64,000 nt of DNA from Bacillota bacterium. Lineage in GTDB: Bacteria; Bacillota; Clostridia; Christensenellales; Aristaeellaceae. The translations under genes were made by a program, and so were the position numbers. Below are positions 17,078 to 25,818 of the stretch, piece after piece (within the stretch, counting starts at the first letter, position 1; every line of letters starts with the position of its first letter). The stretch is from contig JAEYAR010000183.1 in assembly GCA_023404715.1 (NCBI GenBank), positions 13,395 to 77,394 of the forward strand. Reading direction: 5' to 3'. The notes beneath the pieces were generated by a model, which did no database searches, had not been told where the DNA came from, and saw only the letters and a program-made list of their open reading frames with translations.

Positions 17078-17106
17078 TTGCCGTAATCGCGCGGATATGG
17101 CATAAT
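17078..17106 (+). promoter_or_regulatory. Promoter of the DUF1846 gene
   Basis: TTGCCG (17078-17083), 17-bp spacer, CATAAT (17101-17106). Transcription would begin near 17113, which makes the ATG there a poor start and favours TTG 17140. Confidence 0.7.
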
Positions 17107-17139
17107 AGTCCGATGGAATATGCGAAGGGGGAGAAAAGG

Positions 17140-18624
17140 TTGTCTCAAGTTGGTTTTGACAACGATCAATACATCGCGATGCAGTCGGAACAGATCCGAA
17201 GGCGTATATCGGAGTTCGGCGGCAAGTTGTATCTGGAATTTGGCGGAAAGCTTTTTGACGACCACCACGCTGCACGGGTGCTGCCGGGCTTTAAACCGGA
17301 CAGCAAGGTCAACATGCTGCTCAAGCTCAAGGAGCAGGCGGAGATCGTCATCGCGATCAGCGCGGCGGCGATCGATAGCAACAAACGCAGGGGGGATTTG
17401 GGCATCACCTACGATGTGGACGTGCTGCGGCTGATCGACTCCTTCCGCGAGATCGGGCTTTACGTCGGCAGCGTGGTCATCACGCAGTACAAGGGCCAGA
17501 GCGCGGCGGACGCTTTCCGTAAGCGCCTGCGGACGCTGGGCATCAAGGTCTTCCGCCATTATGTGATCGAAGGGTATCCCTCCAACGTGCCCTTGATCGT
17601 CAGCGAGCAAGGGTATGGAAAGAACGAGTACATCGAGACGGAGCGGTCGCTCATCGTCGTCACCGCGCCCGGACCGGGTAGCGGCAAGATGGCGACCTGC
17701 CTGTCGCAGCTGTATCACGAGCATAAGCGCGGCATTCAGGCGGGCTATGCGAAGTTTGAGACGTTCCCGATTTGGAATCTGCCGCTCAAGCATCCGGTCA
17801 ACCTGGCGTATGAGGCGGCGACCGCGGATTTAAACGACGTCAATATGATCGATCCCTTTCACCTGCAGGCATACGGCAAGGTCGCCGTCAATTACAACCG
17901 CGACGTGGAGATCTTTCCTGTGCTCAACGCGATCTTCTGCAAAATATACGGGGAATCGCCCTATAAGTCTCCCACGGATATGGGCGTGAATATGGTGGGC
18001 AATTGCATCGTCGACGACGGGGCGGTGTGCGAGGCCTCGCGCCAGGAGATCATCCGCCGCTACTACGAGGCGCTTTGCGCGCAGCGGCAGGGGACGGGCG
18101 AGAACGAGGCCGTATATAAGATCGGCCTGCTCATGAATCAGGAGCATATCGATGTGAAGGAGCGAGCGGTGGTGCCCGCGGCCCTGAACGTGGCGAAGAA
18201 GACGGATGCGCCCGCCGCCGCCCTGCAGCTGCCGGATGGACGGATCGTGACGGGCAAGACGAAGGAATTGCTCGGCGCCTCCTCGGCGCTTTTGCTCAAC
18301 GCGCTCAAGGCGCTGGCCGGCATCCCCGATTCGGCGCATCTGATGAGCGCGGCGGTCATCGAGCCGGTGCAGGCGCTCAAGGTCAATTACCTGGAAAACC
18401 GCAATCCGCGCCTGCACATGGACGAAGTGCTGGTCGCCCTCGCGATCTGCGCGGCGAGCGACGAGCGCGCCGCCCGGGCGCTGGAGTGTCTGCCGCAATT
18501 GGCGGGCTGCGAAGCGCACGCCTCGGTGATCCTTTCGAGCGTGGACGCTTCGGTCTTTCGCAAGCTGAAGATCAACCTCACCTGCGAGGCCAAGTACGAG
18601 ACGAAGAAGCTCTACCACAGATAA
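17140..18624 (+). CDS. DUF1846 family protein (function unknown)
   Basis: 494-residue cytoplasmic protein matching the DUF1846 family of Clostridia and streptococci in length and in its N-terminus GFDNDQYIAMQSEQIRRRI. It contains a P-loop-like sequence VVTAPGPGSGKMATCLSQLY (about residues 175-194) and a conserved central block (GYAKFETFPIWNLPLKHPVN). Nucleotide binding is a fair inference, but no reaction is established. TTG 17140 is preferred because GGGGGAG lies just upstream and ATG 17113 sits at the predicted transcription start. Monocistronic. Confidence 0.88.
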   Translation: MSQVGFDNDQYIAMQSEQIRRRISEFGGKLYLEFGGKLFDDHHAARVLPGFKPDSKVNMLLKLKEQAEIVIAISAAAIDSNKRRGDLGITYDVDVLRLIDSFREIGLYVGSVVITQYKGQSAADAFRKRLRTLGIKVFRHYVIEGYPSNVPLIVSEQGYGKNEYIETERSLIVVTAPGPGSGKMATCLSQLYHEHKRGIQAGYAKFETFPIWNLPLKHPVNLAYEAATADLNDVNMIDPFHLQAYGKVAVNYNRDVEIFPVLNAIFCKIYGESPYKSPTDMGVNMVGNCIVDDGAVCEASRQEIIRRYYEALCAQRQGTGENEAVYKIGLLMNQEHIDVKERAVVPAALNVAKKTDAPAAALQLPDGRIVTGKTKELLGASSALLLNALKALAGIPDSAHLMSAAVIEPVQALKVNYLENRNPRLHMDEVLVALAICAASDERAARALECLPQLAGCEAHASVILSSVDASVFRKLKINLTCEAKYETKKLYHR

Positions 18625-18664
18625 AACATGAAGAAATTTTGTATAATGTGTAGGGAAAATTAAA

Positions 18665-19144
18665 ATGCAAATTACAACCACTAAGAAAAAGTTTTTGATC
18701 GCTGGTTACGAAATAGTGATTGATTTTAGCAAAGACTTTGCGGAAGAAATGATTTGGGTTCATTCCGAATTAAAGCGCAGTTTGGAGCGAATTGGTAATA
18801 TAATTGAACCCATGCGATTAATTGGCTTTTGGCAACCTTGGCAGGCATGTATGGTGACACCTAATCATACAAACACACCAAAAGGGAAGTATTTCTTTGG
18901 GATCGAAGTATCAAATCTCGATGATATACCATCAGATTGTGTTGTTAAAGTTATACCTGATAGTGAATATGCCGTTTATCGTGAAGAAAAACGGGGTACT
19001 GCACCAAAAGCTGAAATGTACGCTGTTCCTGGGTATGAACCAAATTATATAATTGCGGGTGACTTTGAAATATTTGATGATTTCGAGCATATTGGAGTAA
19101 GTGATTTTTGTGATGTACTCGTACCTATAAAGCTTAAATCGTAA
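18665..19144 (+). CDS. Stand-alone GyrI-like / effector-binding-domain protein, AT-rich
   Basis: 159-residue protein resembling the ligand-binding domain of AraC/MerR-type activators (GyrI-like fold). The C-terminal part fits the family pattern: FFGIEVSNLDDIPSDCVVKV, then a variable loop, YEPNYIIAGDFEIFDDF and a final strand DVLVPIK. No DNA-binding domain is attached. The gene is strikingly AT-rich with AT-ending codons, unlike all its neighbours, which suggests recent acquisition. TATAAT (18642-18647) lies 18 bp before the ATG, without a clear -35 or ribosome-binding site except GGGAAAAT. Possible roles: small-molecule binding or toxin/antibiotic sequestration. Confidence 0.75.
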   Translation: MQITTTKKKFLIAGYEIVIDFSKDFAEEMIWVHSELKRSLERIGNIIEPMRLIGFWQPWQACMVTPNHTNTPKGKYFFGIEVSNLDDIPSDCVVKVIPDSEYAVYREEKRGTAPKAEMYAVPGYEPNYIIAGDFEIFDDFEHIGVSDFCDVLVPIKLKS

Positions 19145-19208
19145 ACCAATTGTTATTTGGGTACTTCTTCAAATGAGCATTATCTGTATCTTGAGATCTG
19201 GGTATCGT

Positions 19209-19257
19209 GAGGGCCTCCTGCCATGGCGCTAATCTACAACAGGAGGCCTCTTTTTTT
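19209..19257 (+). terminator. Intrinsic terminator after the GyrI-like gene
   Basis: GAGGGCCTCCTG (19209-19220) and CAGGAGGCCTC (19240-19250) pair with one bulged G, followed by seven T. It lies 65 bp after the stop; the AT-rich composition ends here. Confidence 0.88.
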
Positions 19258-19300
19258 ATTGTCTATTTTCCCGGATGTTGTTTAAATCTATTTCGTCTGT

Positions 19301-20431
19301 TTACAGGGCCTTTGCCCCCTGCGACTTGGCGAGCGCCTTTGCGCCGTCCGTCATGACGATGCTTTCATCCGGCATCACCCAGAGCGCTTCGACGCCCTCC
19401 AGGCTGTCGATGAGGGCGCGGCTTTCTTCATAGGGAAGGAGGAAGGCGGTGGTGGAGAGCATATCCGCCAAGCCGGAATCCGCGGTGAGGATGGTGACGG
19501 CCCGATAGAATTCGCCCGGCATCAACGTGCCCGGATCAATCAGGTGGTGATAGCGCTTGCCGTCAACGACGTAGTAACGCTGATAATCGCCGCTCGTGAC
19601 GACGGACATATCGGCTACATAGAAGGTCTCGAGCAGGTCGTCCTGCGATGTAGAGAGCGCGTAGCCCTCCGGCTTTTGCACGCCGATGCCCCAGGCGCTG
19701 CGCCCATCCTTCGGCGGGGCGCCTACGCGCACATTGCCGCCCGCGCTGATGATGAAGGAGGGCATGGCGGAGGCGGTGAGCTGCCGGGCGACGAATTCGG
19801 CGGCATACCCTTTCGCGACCGATCCGACGTCAAGCTTCACCGCCGGATCCCGAAAAAAGACGGTGCATTTCTCCTCGTCGAGCACGACGTCGTCCATGCT
19901 GACGTGCTGGGCCGCGTCTTTGAGCGCATCTATCGGAGGAAGCTGCGCCTGCGCGGGATCGTCAAGGCCTGCTTCGCGGTAATCGTGCCAGATCGAAAGC
20001 ACGCTGCCCATCGCTACGTTGACGGTATTGTGTAGCGTGGGCTGCCGCTCGCGGCAAAATACAAGCAGGTCCATCAGCACGGGATCGACCTGAACGGGCT
20101 CTAGCGCAGCACGCTGATTGAGCGTGTATACGCTGACGATCCCCTCGTCTGTGTAGTCGTTGTATGCGTCAAAGAGCTTGTGCAGGTGTTGAAAGCTCTT
20201 GTGCGCGCTTTCCGCGATGCGATCGAAGGTTTCCTTATTCTCTGCAAAACCGATCAGTTGGATGATCGTATCGAACGTATCGAGATACATAATCGAAAAG
20301 CGCTGTGGGTCGGCGGTGACCGGCGTTGCGGTTGGCTTTTGCGTCGCGGCGGGCGCGGAAGGGGATGCGCAGCCGGAAAGCGTCATGGCGAGCGCGAGCA
20401 AGACGAGGATCCAACATAACGATTTTTTCAT
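19301..20431 (-). CDS. apbE: ApbE: FAD:protein FMN transferase, surface lipoprotein
   Basis: Attaches FMN covalently to threonine/serine of extracytoplasmic flavoproteins such as RNF or NQR subunits. 376 residues. Signal II sequence with lipobox LSGC (Cys about residue 21), then a short Ala/Pro/Thr linker. Family motifs: FDTIIQLIGFAENKETFD near the N-terminus, LDVGSVAKGYAAEFVARQL, ISAGGNVRVGAPPKDGRSAW and YHHLIDPGTLMPGE, which carries the metal-binding region. Single gene on the minus strand with its own promoter. It may be the flavinyltransferase for an RNF complex or an EET-type system elsewhere. Confidence 0.94.
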   Translation of the reverse strand: MKKSLCWILVLLALAMTLSGCASPSAPAATQKPTATPVTADPQRFSIMYLDTFDTIIQLIGFAENKETFDRIAESAHKSFQHLHKLFDAYNDYTDEGIVSVYTLNQRAALEPVQVDPVLMDLLVFCRERQPTLHNTVNVAMGSVLSIWHDYREAGLDDPAQAQLPPIDALKDAAQHVSMDDVVLDEEKCTVFFRDPAVKLDVGSVAKGYAAEFVARQLTASAMPSFIISAGGNVRVGAPPKDGRSAWGIGVQKPEGYALSTSQDDLLETFYVADMSVVTSGDYQRYYVVDGKRYHHLIDPGTLMPGEFYRAVTILTADSGLADMLSTTAFLLPYEESRALIDSLEGVEALWVMPDESIVMTDGAKALAKSQGAKAL

Positions 20432-20472
20432 CGGATTCGCTCCATCATTTTCATATTGCCTAAGCTTCGCTT

Positions 20473-20501
20473 ATTATAGCAGATGCGACCGCGCGCGTAA
20501 A
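20473..20501 (-). promoter_or_regulatory. Promoter of apbE
   Basis: On the minus strand, TTTACG (20496-20501), 17-bp spacer, TATAAT (20473-20478), about 40 bp before the start codon. Confidence 0.65.
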
Positions 20502-20586
20502 GGGAAGTTCATTTAGGCGCCGGGCGCGGCCTACTATGGCTGCATTGATTTCCACAATTTGTTTAAAAAAGAAGAGAAAGAGAGAA

Positions 20587-20615
20587 TGGACAAAATATTA
20601 AGATTGTGTTACAAT
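20587..20615 (+). promoter_or_regulatory. Promoter of the SpoIID-SH3 gene
   Basis: TGGACA (20587-20592), 17-bp spacer, TACAAT (20610-20615), about 48 bp before the start codon. Confidence 0.7.
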
Positions 20616-20663
20616 TTTTAAGGGTTTCTCGCGAAAAATAGCGATTTGAAGGAGGACGTCGGC

Positions 20664-23600
20664 ATGAAAGGCAAAAATGCGGTGCGGAGGAGGGCGCTTT
20701 TCCTATGCTTCGCGCTGTTCCTGCTTTCGCCTTTTACATCAGCGCGGGCGGAAAGCGCGCCGCTTACCCAGCGCAGCGCGGCGGCCTCCGGCACGGTGCG
20801 CGTGTACCTGTCCTCCATTTCCTCGCTCTCATCGCTGGATCTGACCATCGCGGGCAGCTACAGCGTGAACGGGGATACGTCGCAGGCGTTTACCCGCGGC
20901 GATCAGGTGACGGTCTCGTGCGCGGGCAGCTCGCTGACCCTCACGAAGGGCGGCGTTTCGCGGAATATGGGGGCGAGTTTTAAGCTGCGCCGCCATCAGA
21001 CGAGCGGGGAGAACGGCGTGCGCATCGCCCAGGCGCGCAACAGCGCTAACCTGTATAACGGGGATGTCGAGTTTAAGGCAAACGGGGGCAAGGTGCAGGC
21101 GATCGTACACGTCTATATTGAGGATTATATGAACGGGGTGCTGCCCTACGAGATGAGCAACGGATTCCCGGTCGAGGCGCTCAAGGCGCAGGCCGTCGCG
21201 GCCCGCACTTATGTCGCGGCCAAGATGGCGCAAAACCGCTCCACCTATGACGTGGTGGATACGACCAGCGATCAGGTCTACCGTGGAACGCCCAGCGGCA
21301 ACGCAACCTGTAAGCAGGCGGTAACGGATACCGCGGGCATCGTCGCCATGTATAACGGCGCATATATCGGCGCGTATTATACGGCCTCCAACGGCGGACA
21401 GACGGAGTCCATCAAAAACGCATGGGGCTCCTCCGGCTATCCGTACCTCATCGTCAAGGAGGATCCGTACGACCTAAAGAACAGCATGTCGCCGACGCGT
21501 TCAGCGACGGTCTATAAGACGCCCGGAAGCGGCGCGACGAGCGCGGCGCTTCAAAACCTGGTGAAACAAAAGGTAGCCTTGGCGACGGGGATGAGCGCCT
21601 CGGAAATTCAAATCCTCGAATACATGAACGTCAGGGCCTATGACCCAAAATTCGCCGACCCGTCGCGGCTGTACCGCAAGCTGGAGTTTACCGTGCGCGT
21701 GCAGGGGCAATCTCAGCCCGTCACCGTCGCGCTGGATTATTTCGGCGAGGTGGAAGGCGCGCTGAGCATGAGCCTGAACACGACGCAAAACGAGCTCATC
21801 AGCGTGAGCGAGACGGACAGCACCTTTCGCATTACGGCGAGACGCTACGGCCACGGCATCGGCATGAGCCAGCGGGGCGCGCAGCAGATGGCGAACGAGG
21901 GGAAAAAATACGACGAGATCATCGGCTTTTACTATCCCGGCGCCTCCCGGGTAAAGATTAACTTTACGCGCGCAAGTTTGCTCTCCGCGCTTGACGGCTC
22001 AAGCTGGCCGGAGGAGACGCCTGCGCCGGGCGGCGAAACCCCAGGCGTGGGGGAGGAGACGATCGCCACGGCGACGGTATCGCTTTCTTCACAGTACGAC
22101 GTGCTCAACCTACGCGCGCAAAAGAGCACGGACGCCGGCGTGATCGCGCGGATTCCCCACGGCACGCAGCTCGCGGTGCTGGAGGACGACGGCGCCTGGT
22201 GCCGCGTGCGTTACGGCGTACAGACCGGTTACGTCGTACGCAGCTATTTGACGTTCCTTTCCATGCAGGCGACGCCCGGCCCGGGCGAGCCTACGCCGCA
22301 GCCCAGCCCGACGCCCGGCGGTTCATCGACCGATTACAAGGCCTATGTGGTGCTTAGCGGCGGCTACCTAAACCTGCGTGCGGAGCCCTACACCTCATCG
22401 GCAGTGCTTGCGCGCGTTTACAACGGCGAGATGCTCGACGTGCTCGATACCTCGTACGGCGGTTGGGTGCGCGTCGCGCGCGAGGGCGTGGTCGGATACG
22501 TTTCCCGACAATATGTGCAGATCATTCAGGTGTCGCAAGGCGGGGAACCGACGCCTACGCCGGAGCCCTCGGCATCGCCCGAAGCGAGCCCGACTGCGAC
22601 GCCGGAGCCGACGGCAACCCCAGATACGCAGGCTACGGCGACGCCGGAACCGACCAATACGCAGGCGCCGCAGACGCAGCCCATCGCGATCGTGACGCTA
22701 TCGGGCAGCAACGAGACGCTCAACCTGCGGGAGGCGCCGTCGATGGATACGCGCGTGCTCGCGCGGTTGCCGCACGGCATGATCCTGGACGTAGAGGAGC
22801 GCTACGAAACCTGGAGCCGCGTGAACGCCCAAGGGCTCGTCGGCTACGTGCTCAACGCTTACGTACGATTTGAAGATTATCCGGTCCAGCCCACAGCAAC
22901 CCCCGGGCCTACGCTTTCGCCGGGGGAGACGCTCTCCCCGGAGGAGACGCCATCCCCAGAGGAGACGCTATCTCCGGAGACGACGCCGACGCCCGCGCCG
23001 ACAACGCCGCCGGTAGAGACCGAGCTGGTGGCGCGCATCGCCCTCGCCGGCCCCGGCAGCAAGCTGAACATGCGCACGGACGCGGGCACGTGGGCAGGCG
23101 TGCTTACGCGGATACCGCACGGCGCCTATGTGCGCGTACTGATCTATGACCCATCATGGAGTCAGGTCGAGTACGTGGGATGGACGGGTTACGTGTCCTC
23201 GCAATATCTCGTGCTGGAGGAGCGGCCGGTCACCGTGCCGCAGGAGACCATGACGCCCGAGGCGACGCCCAGCGCATCGCCCGCCCCGGAGATAGAGCTG
23301 CCCAGCGAGGTCGTCGTCTCCGTATCCAGCAGCCTGAACATGCGCAGTCAGCCGAGCACCCGCGGCAAGATCGTGGCGCGGCTTTACGACGGAGAGCGGG
23401 CGACGGTCATCGGTCAGGATGCCGGGTGGTATCAGGTGCGCTACGGAACGCTGTCCGGCTGGTTGAGCGCCGATTATGTGGTACCGGTCTATGGAGGCGC
23501 CCCAGCGCCGGAGCAGACGGCGCAACCGCTTGCGACGCCCACGCCGGAGCAGACGCCGCCGCCGGTTTCGACGCCCAATCCGCAAAACCCGGAGGCGACG

Positions 23601-24113
23601 CCACCGCCGCAGCAGCCGGAAGCCACCTCTGTACCGCAGGCCACGCCGGCCCCCGAACAGACCGCGCAGCCCACCCCGGAAGCGACGCGGGAACCGGAAA
23701 GCGCGGCCACCGCCCGACCGGAAGACGTCGTCAACACGGGAGAAGCCCGGGCCGGCGCCTGCCTGCGCGAGCGGGAGCGGGACGACGCGGGCGTGCTGCT
23801 CGAGCTGTCGTCAGGCGACGACGTGCGCGTCGTGGAATACGCAAGCTCGCAGTGGGCGCGCGCCGAGTCGCAGGGGATCTACGGCTATATCCGGCTGACC
23901 GATCTATATTTGGATTACTGGGCGGCCGTCTGCGACCTGGACGGCGGGGCGGCCGCGCTCTACGAGAGCATGGACGAAGAAGCTACGACGGTTGGGACGC
24001 TGTCGGATGCCGAAATCGTCACGGTATACGAGGTACAGGAGGGCTGGGCGCGCGTTCGCACGGGCGGCGGCCGAAAGGGTTACTGCCTAGAAGGCCTACT
24101 CAACATCCTGTAA
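20664..24113 (+). CDS. Secreted SpoIID-type lytic transglycosylase with seven SH3 domains
   Basis: 1,149-residue exported protein that probably cleaves denuded peptidoglycan glycan strands. Order: signal peptide (about 1-29), a beta-rich SpoIID N-region, and the SpoIID core with catalytic-type Glu in VLPYEMSNGFPVEALKAQAV (about 161-180). The distal motif RYGHGIGMSQRGAQQM lies about residue 395-410. Then come seven SH3_3 repeats ending TGYV/VGYV/YGYI, separated by Pro/Thr/Glu-rich linkers rich in TPEPTATP-type sequence. SH3 domains usually bind cell-wall peptides. Start at ATG 20664 behind AAGGAGG. Much longer than sporulation SpoIID (about 340 residues), so a vegetative surface role is possible. 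Followed 15 bp later by the methyltransferase gene. Confidence 0.92.
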   Translation: MKGKNAVRRRALFLCFALFLLSPFTSARAESAPLTQRSAAASGTVRVYLSSISSLSSLDLTIAGSYSVNGDTSQAFTRGDQVTVSCAGSSLTLTKGGVSRNMGASFKLRRHQTSGENGVRIAQARNSANLYNGDVEFKANGGKVQAIVHVYIEDYMNGVLPYEMSNGFPVEALKAQAVAARTYVAAKMAQNRSTYDVVDTTSDQVYRGTPSGNATCKQAVTDTAGIVAMYNGAYIGAYYTASNGGQTESIKNAWGSSGYPYLIVKEDPYDLKNSMSPTRSATVYKTPGSGATSAALQNLVKQKVALATGMSASEIQILEYMNVRAYDPKFADPSRLYRKLEFTVRVQGQSQPVTVALDYFGEVEGALSMSLNTTQNELISVSETDSTFRITARRYGHGIGMSQRGAQQMANEGKKYDEIIGFYYPGASRVKINFTRASLLSALDGSSWPEETPAPGGETPGVGEETIATATVSLSSQYDVLNLRAQKSTDAGVIARIPHGTQLAVLEDDGAWCRVRYGVQTGYVVRSYLTFLSMQATPGPGEPTPQPSPTPGGSSTDYKAYVVLSGGYLNLRAEPYTSSAVLARVYNGEMLDVLDTSYGGWVRVAREGVVGYVSRQYVQIIQVSQGGEPTPTPEPSASPEASPTATPEPTATPDTQATATPEPTNTQAPQTQPIAIVTLSGSNETLNLREAPSMDTRVLARLPHGMILDVEERYETWSRVNAQGLVGYVLNAYVRFEDYPVQPTATPGPTLSPGETLSPEETPSPEETLSPETTPTPAPTTPPVETELVARIALAGPGSKLNMRTDAGTWAGVLTRIPHGAYVRVLIYDPSWSQVEYVGWTGYVSSQYLVLEERPVTVPQETMTPEATPSASPAPEIELPSEVVVSVSSSLNMRSQPSTRGKIVARLYDGERATVIGQDAGWYQVRYGTLSGWLSADYVVPVYGGAPAPEQTAQPLATPTPEQTPPPVSTPNPQNPEATPPPQQPEATSVPQATPAPEQTAQPTPEATREPESAATARPEDVVNTGEARAGACLRERERDDAGVLLELSSGDDVRVVEYASSQWARAESQGIYGYIRLTDLYLDYWAAVCDLDGGAAALYESMDEEATTVGTLSDAEIVTVYEVQEGWARVRTGGGRKGYCLEGLLNIL

Positions 24114-24128
24114 GACGAGGGGATTGCT

Positions 24129-24872
24129 ATGGAAGAGTGGCGCCGGGAGGGCGAACGGATCGACGATCTGCAATACGGCCAAATGCATATCCTACAAAAG
24201 CCGGGCGCATTTTGCTTCGGGACGGACGCGGTGCTGCTCGCCGACTTTGCGCAGGCGCGAGCGGGCGAGCGGATCGTGGACTTTGGCACGGGCACGGGTA
24301 TTTTGCCGCTGCTCATCGCCTCGCGTGCCGAGCGCACGACGTTTGACGCGCTGGAGATTCAGGCGGACATGGCGGATATGGCCGCGCGCAGCGTGCGGAT
24401 GAACGGCTTGGAAGGGCGCATCCGGGTGCATCGCGCGGACCTTCGGGAGGCGGCGGCGCTGCTGGGCTATGAGCGGGCGGACCTGCTCGTATGCAACCCA
24501 CCTTATGGCCGGGCGGGCGCGGGGCTCGTCAACCCCCAAGGGACAAAGGCGATCGCACGGCATGAGGAGGCCTGCACCCTGGCGGAGATCGTCCGCAGCG
24601 CGGCGCAGGTGCTGCGCAACGGCGGGCGCATGTGCATGATCTTTCCGGCGCCGCGCATGCTGGAGCTCGCAGACTGCGCGCGCGGCGCGCGACTTGAGCC
24701 CAAGCGGCTGCGTTTTGTGCATGCGCGGGCGGACAAGCCGCCCAAGCTGCTGCTCATGGAATGCGTTAAAAACGGGCGGCCGATGCTGCACATGCTCCCG
24801 CCGCTGCTGCTGTGCGAGATGGACGGCCGGAAGACGCAGGAGCTCGCTCGAATTTACCGGATGGTGCGCTGA
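24129..24872 (+). CDS. TrmN6-like SAM-dependent N6-adenine methyltransferase
   Basis: 247-residue class I methyltransferase of the tRNA1(Val) A37 N6-methyltransferase family. The SAM-binding motif is VDFGTGTGILPLLIASR, the acidic loop ALEIQADMADMAARSV follows, and the catalytic motif is LLVCNPPYG, the NPPY signature of N6-adenine enzymes. The N-terminal ERIDDLQYGQMHILQKPGAF is the typical opening of the family. SD GAGGGG. It may be co-transcribed with the gene before it; there is no terminator between them. Confidence 0.9.
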   Translation: MEEWRREGERIDDLQYGQMHILQKPGAFCFGTDAVLLADFAQARAGERIVDFGTGTGILPLLIASRAERTTFDALEIQADMADMAARSVRMNGLEGRIRVHRADLREAAALLGYERADLLVCNPPYGRAGAGLVNPQGTKAIARHEEACTLAEIVRSAAQVLRNGGRMCMIFPAPRMLELADCARGARLEPKRLRFVHARADKPPKLLLMECVKNGRPMLHMLPPLLLCEMDGRKTQELARIYRMVR

Positions 24873-24893
24873 CGCTGCCCGCATATAGACGGG

Positions 24894-25727
24894 TCATAGC
24901 GCCTCGAACTGCACCTGTCTGAAGCGGCTGACGACGGCCAGGCAGACGCAAAGCAGCGAAGGGACGAGCGCGTACAGATGGCCCGTAAAGATATAAAAGA
25001 GATAAAGAAAGAAGCCGTAAAGCAGGTACCGGCGGATCTTTTCCGGCGCGAAGACGATGGAGCGCAGCTGCGCCCAGGCGAAGGGGCGCCGTTGCCTGCG
25101 CCCGAGCTCTACGAGCTGCTCGTCCGTGGCGGGCGAGAGGTGTCCGGCCAGGGCGGCCAGCGTATCCCCGTCTACGGGGCGAACAGGCGGATCGAGCGTC
25201 TGACACAGGCGAAGAGCCTGGGCGTCAAAGGGGCAGGTGGCGCAAAGCACGCACCGCCCGGCGCCCAGCGCGATTCGCTTTCGCTGCGCCTCCAGCACGT
25301 CGCTGCACGATATGCGCGCGCTCAGGTGCGCTTGCTTGCAGCTGATGAGCAGCGTCTCCCCTTGCAATAAAACCAGGACGCCGTCGGGCGTCTCTTTTTT
25401 GAATTCCAATGGATACACGCTTTGAAGGCATTGCGCGGCGCGCAGGCACGCCTCTCGGCTGCTGGCGAGGGTGATCTCCTCCAGCGCGAGCATGCCGCCC
25501 AGGCGCACGCGTAGCGCGTCCTCCCTCGCGCGCAGCGTCTTCTTTTGCCATAGAGAAAGCGTGAGGCAAAGCAGCAGGCCCAGGGCGCTGCCGGCGGTAA
25601 GCGCGGCGGCAACATCCCCCCAAAGCCGGTAAAACCACAGGATGGATAAAAAGAAGAGCAGCGCGCGCAGGCCGATGCGGTCCAGCAGGCCCGCGAGCGC
25701 GCTCTTTTGCTCAAACGGCGACACCAA
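24894..25727 (-). CDS. Membrane protein with a degenerate Mrr-like nuclease-fold core (hypothetical)
   Basis: About 277 residues, not recognised as a named family. Two hydrophobic segments near the N-terminus (LRALLFFLSILWFYRLWGDV and TAGSALGLLLCLTLSLW) and two near the C-terminus (YLLYGFFLYLFYIFTGHLYA, LVPSLLCVCLAVVS) flank a soluble middle. That middle (VLVLLQGETLLISCKQ, then LGAGRCVLCATCPFDAQALRL and VDGDTLAALAG) follows the Mrr/RecB-like restriction-endonuclease pattern, but the (D/E/Q)xK position is SCK, so catalysis is doubtful. Cys-rich. Start: TTG 25727 is 7 bases after GGAGGGG; GTG 25724 is the alternative. Ends 22 bp from the convergent methyltransferase gene. Confidence 0.68.
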   Translation of the reverse strand: MVSPFEQKSALAGLLDRIGLRALLFFLSILWFYRLWGDVAAALTAGSALGLLLCLTLSLWQKKTLRAREDALRVRLGGMLALEEITLASSREACLRAAQCLQSVYPLEFKKETPDGVLVLLQGETLLISCKQAHLSARISCSDVLEAQRKRIALGAGRCVLCATCPFDAQALRLCQTLDPPVRPVDGDTLAALAGHLSPATDEQLVELGRRQRRPFAWAQLRSIVFAPEKIRRYLLYGFFLYLFYIFTGHLYALVPSLLCVCLAVVSRFRQVQFEAL

Positions 25728-25775
25728 TGCGCATCCCCTCCGATGCATAGTGTGCCCATACGAAGAGACAGCATA

Positions 25776-25812
25776 CAAAACGCCGCCGGAAAGCCTACGC
25801 TGTCCGGCGGCG
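25776..25812 (-). terminator. Terminator of the zinc-ribbon membrane protein gene
   Basis: CGCCGCCGGA (25781-25790) and TCCGGCGGCG (25803-25812) form a 10-bp stem; on the minus strand it is followed by TTTTG. It separates the two minus-strand genes. Confidence 0.85.
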
Positions 25813-25818
25813 CGTTTC

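Noticed and set aside
24894..25727. Active Mrr-type restriction enzyme
   Set aside because: The catalytic (E/Q)xK position reads SCK, there is no methylase or specificity gene nearby, and the core sits between membrane helices.
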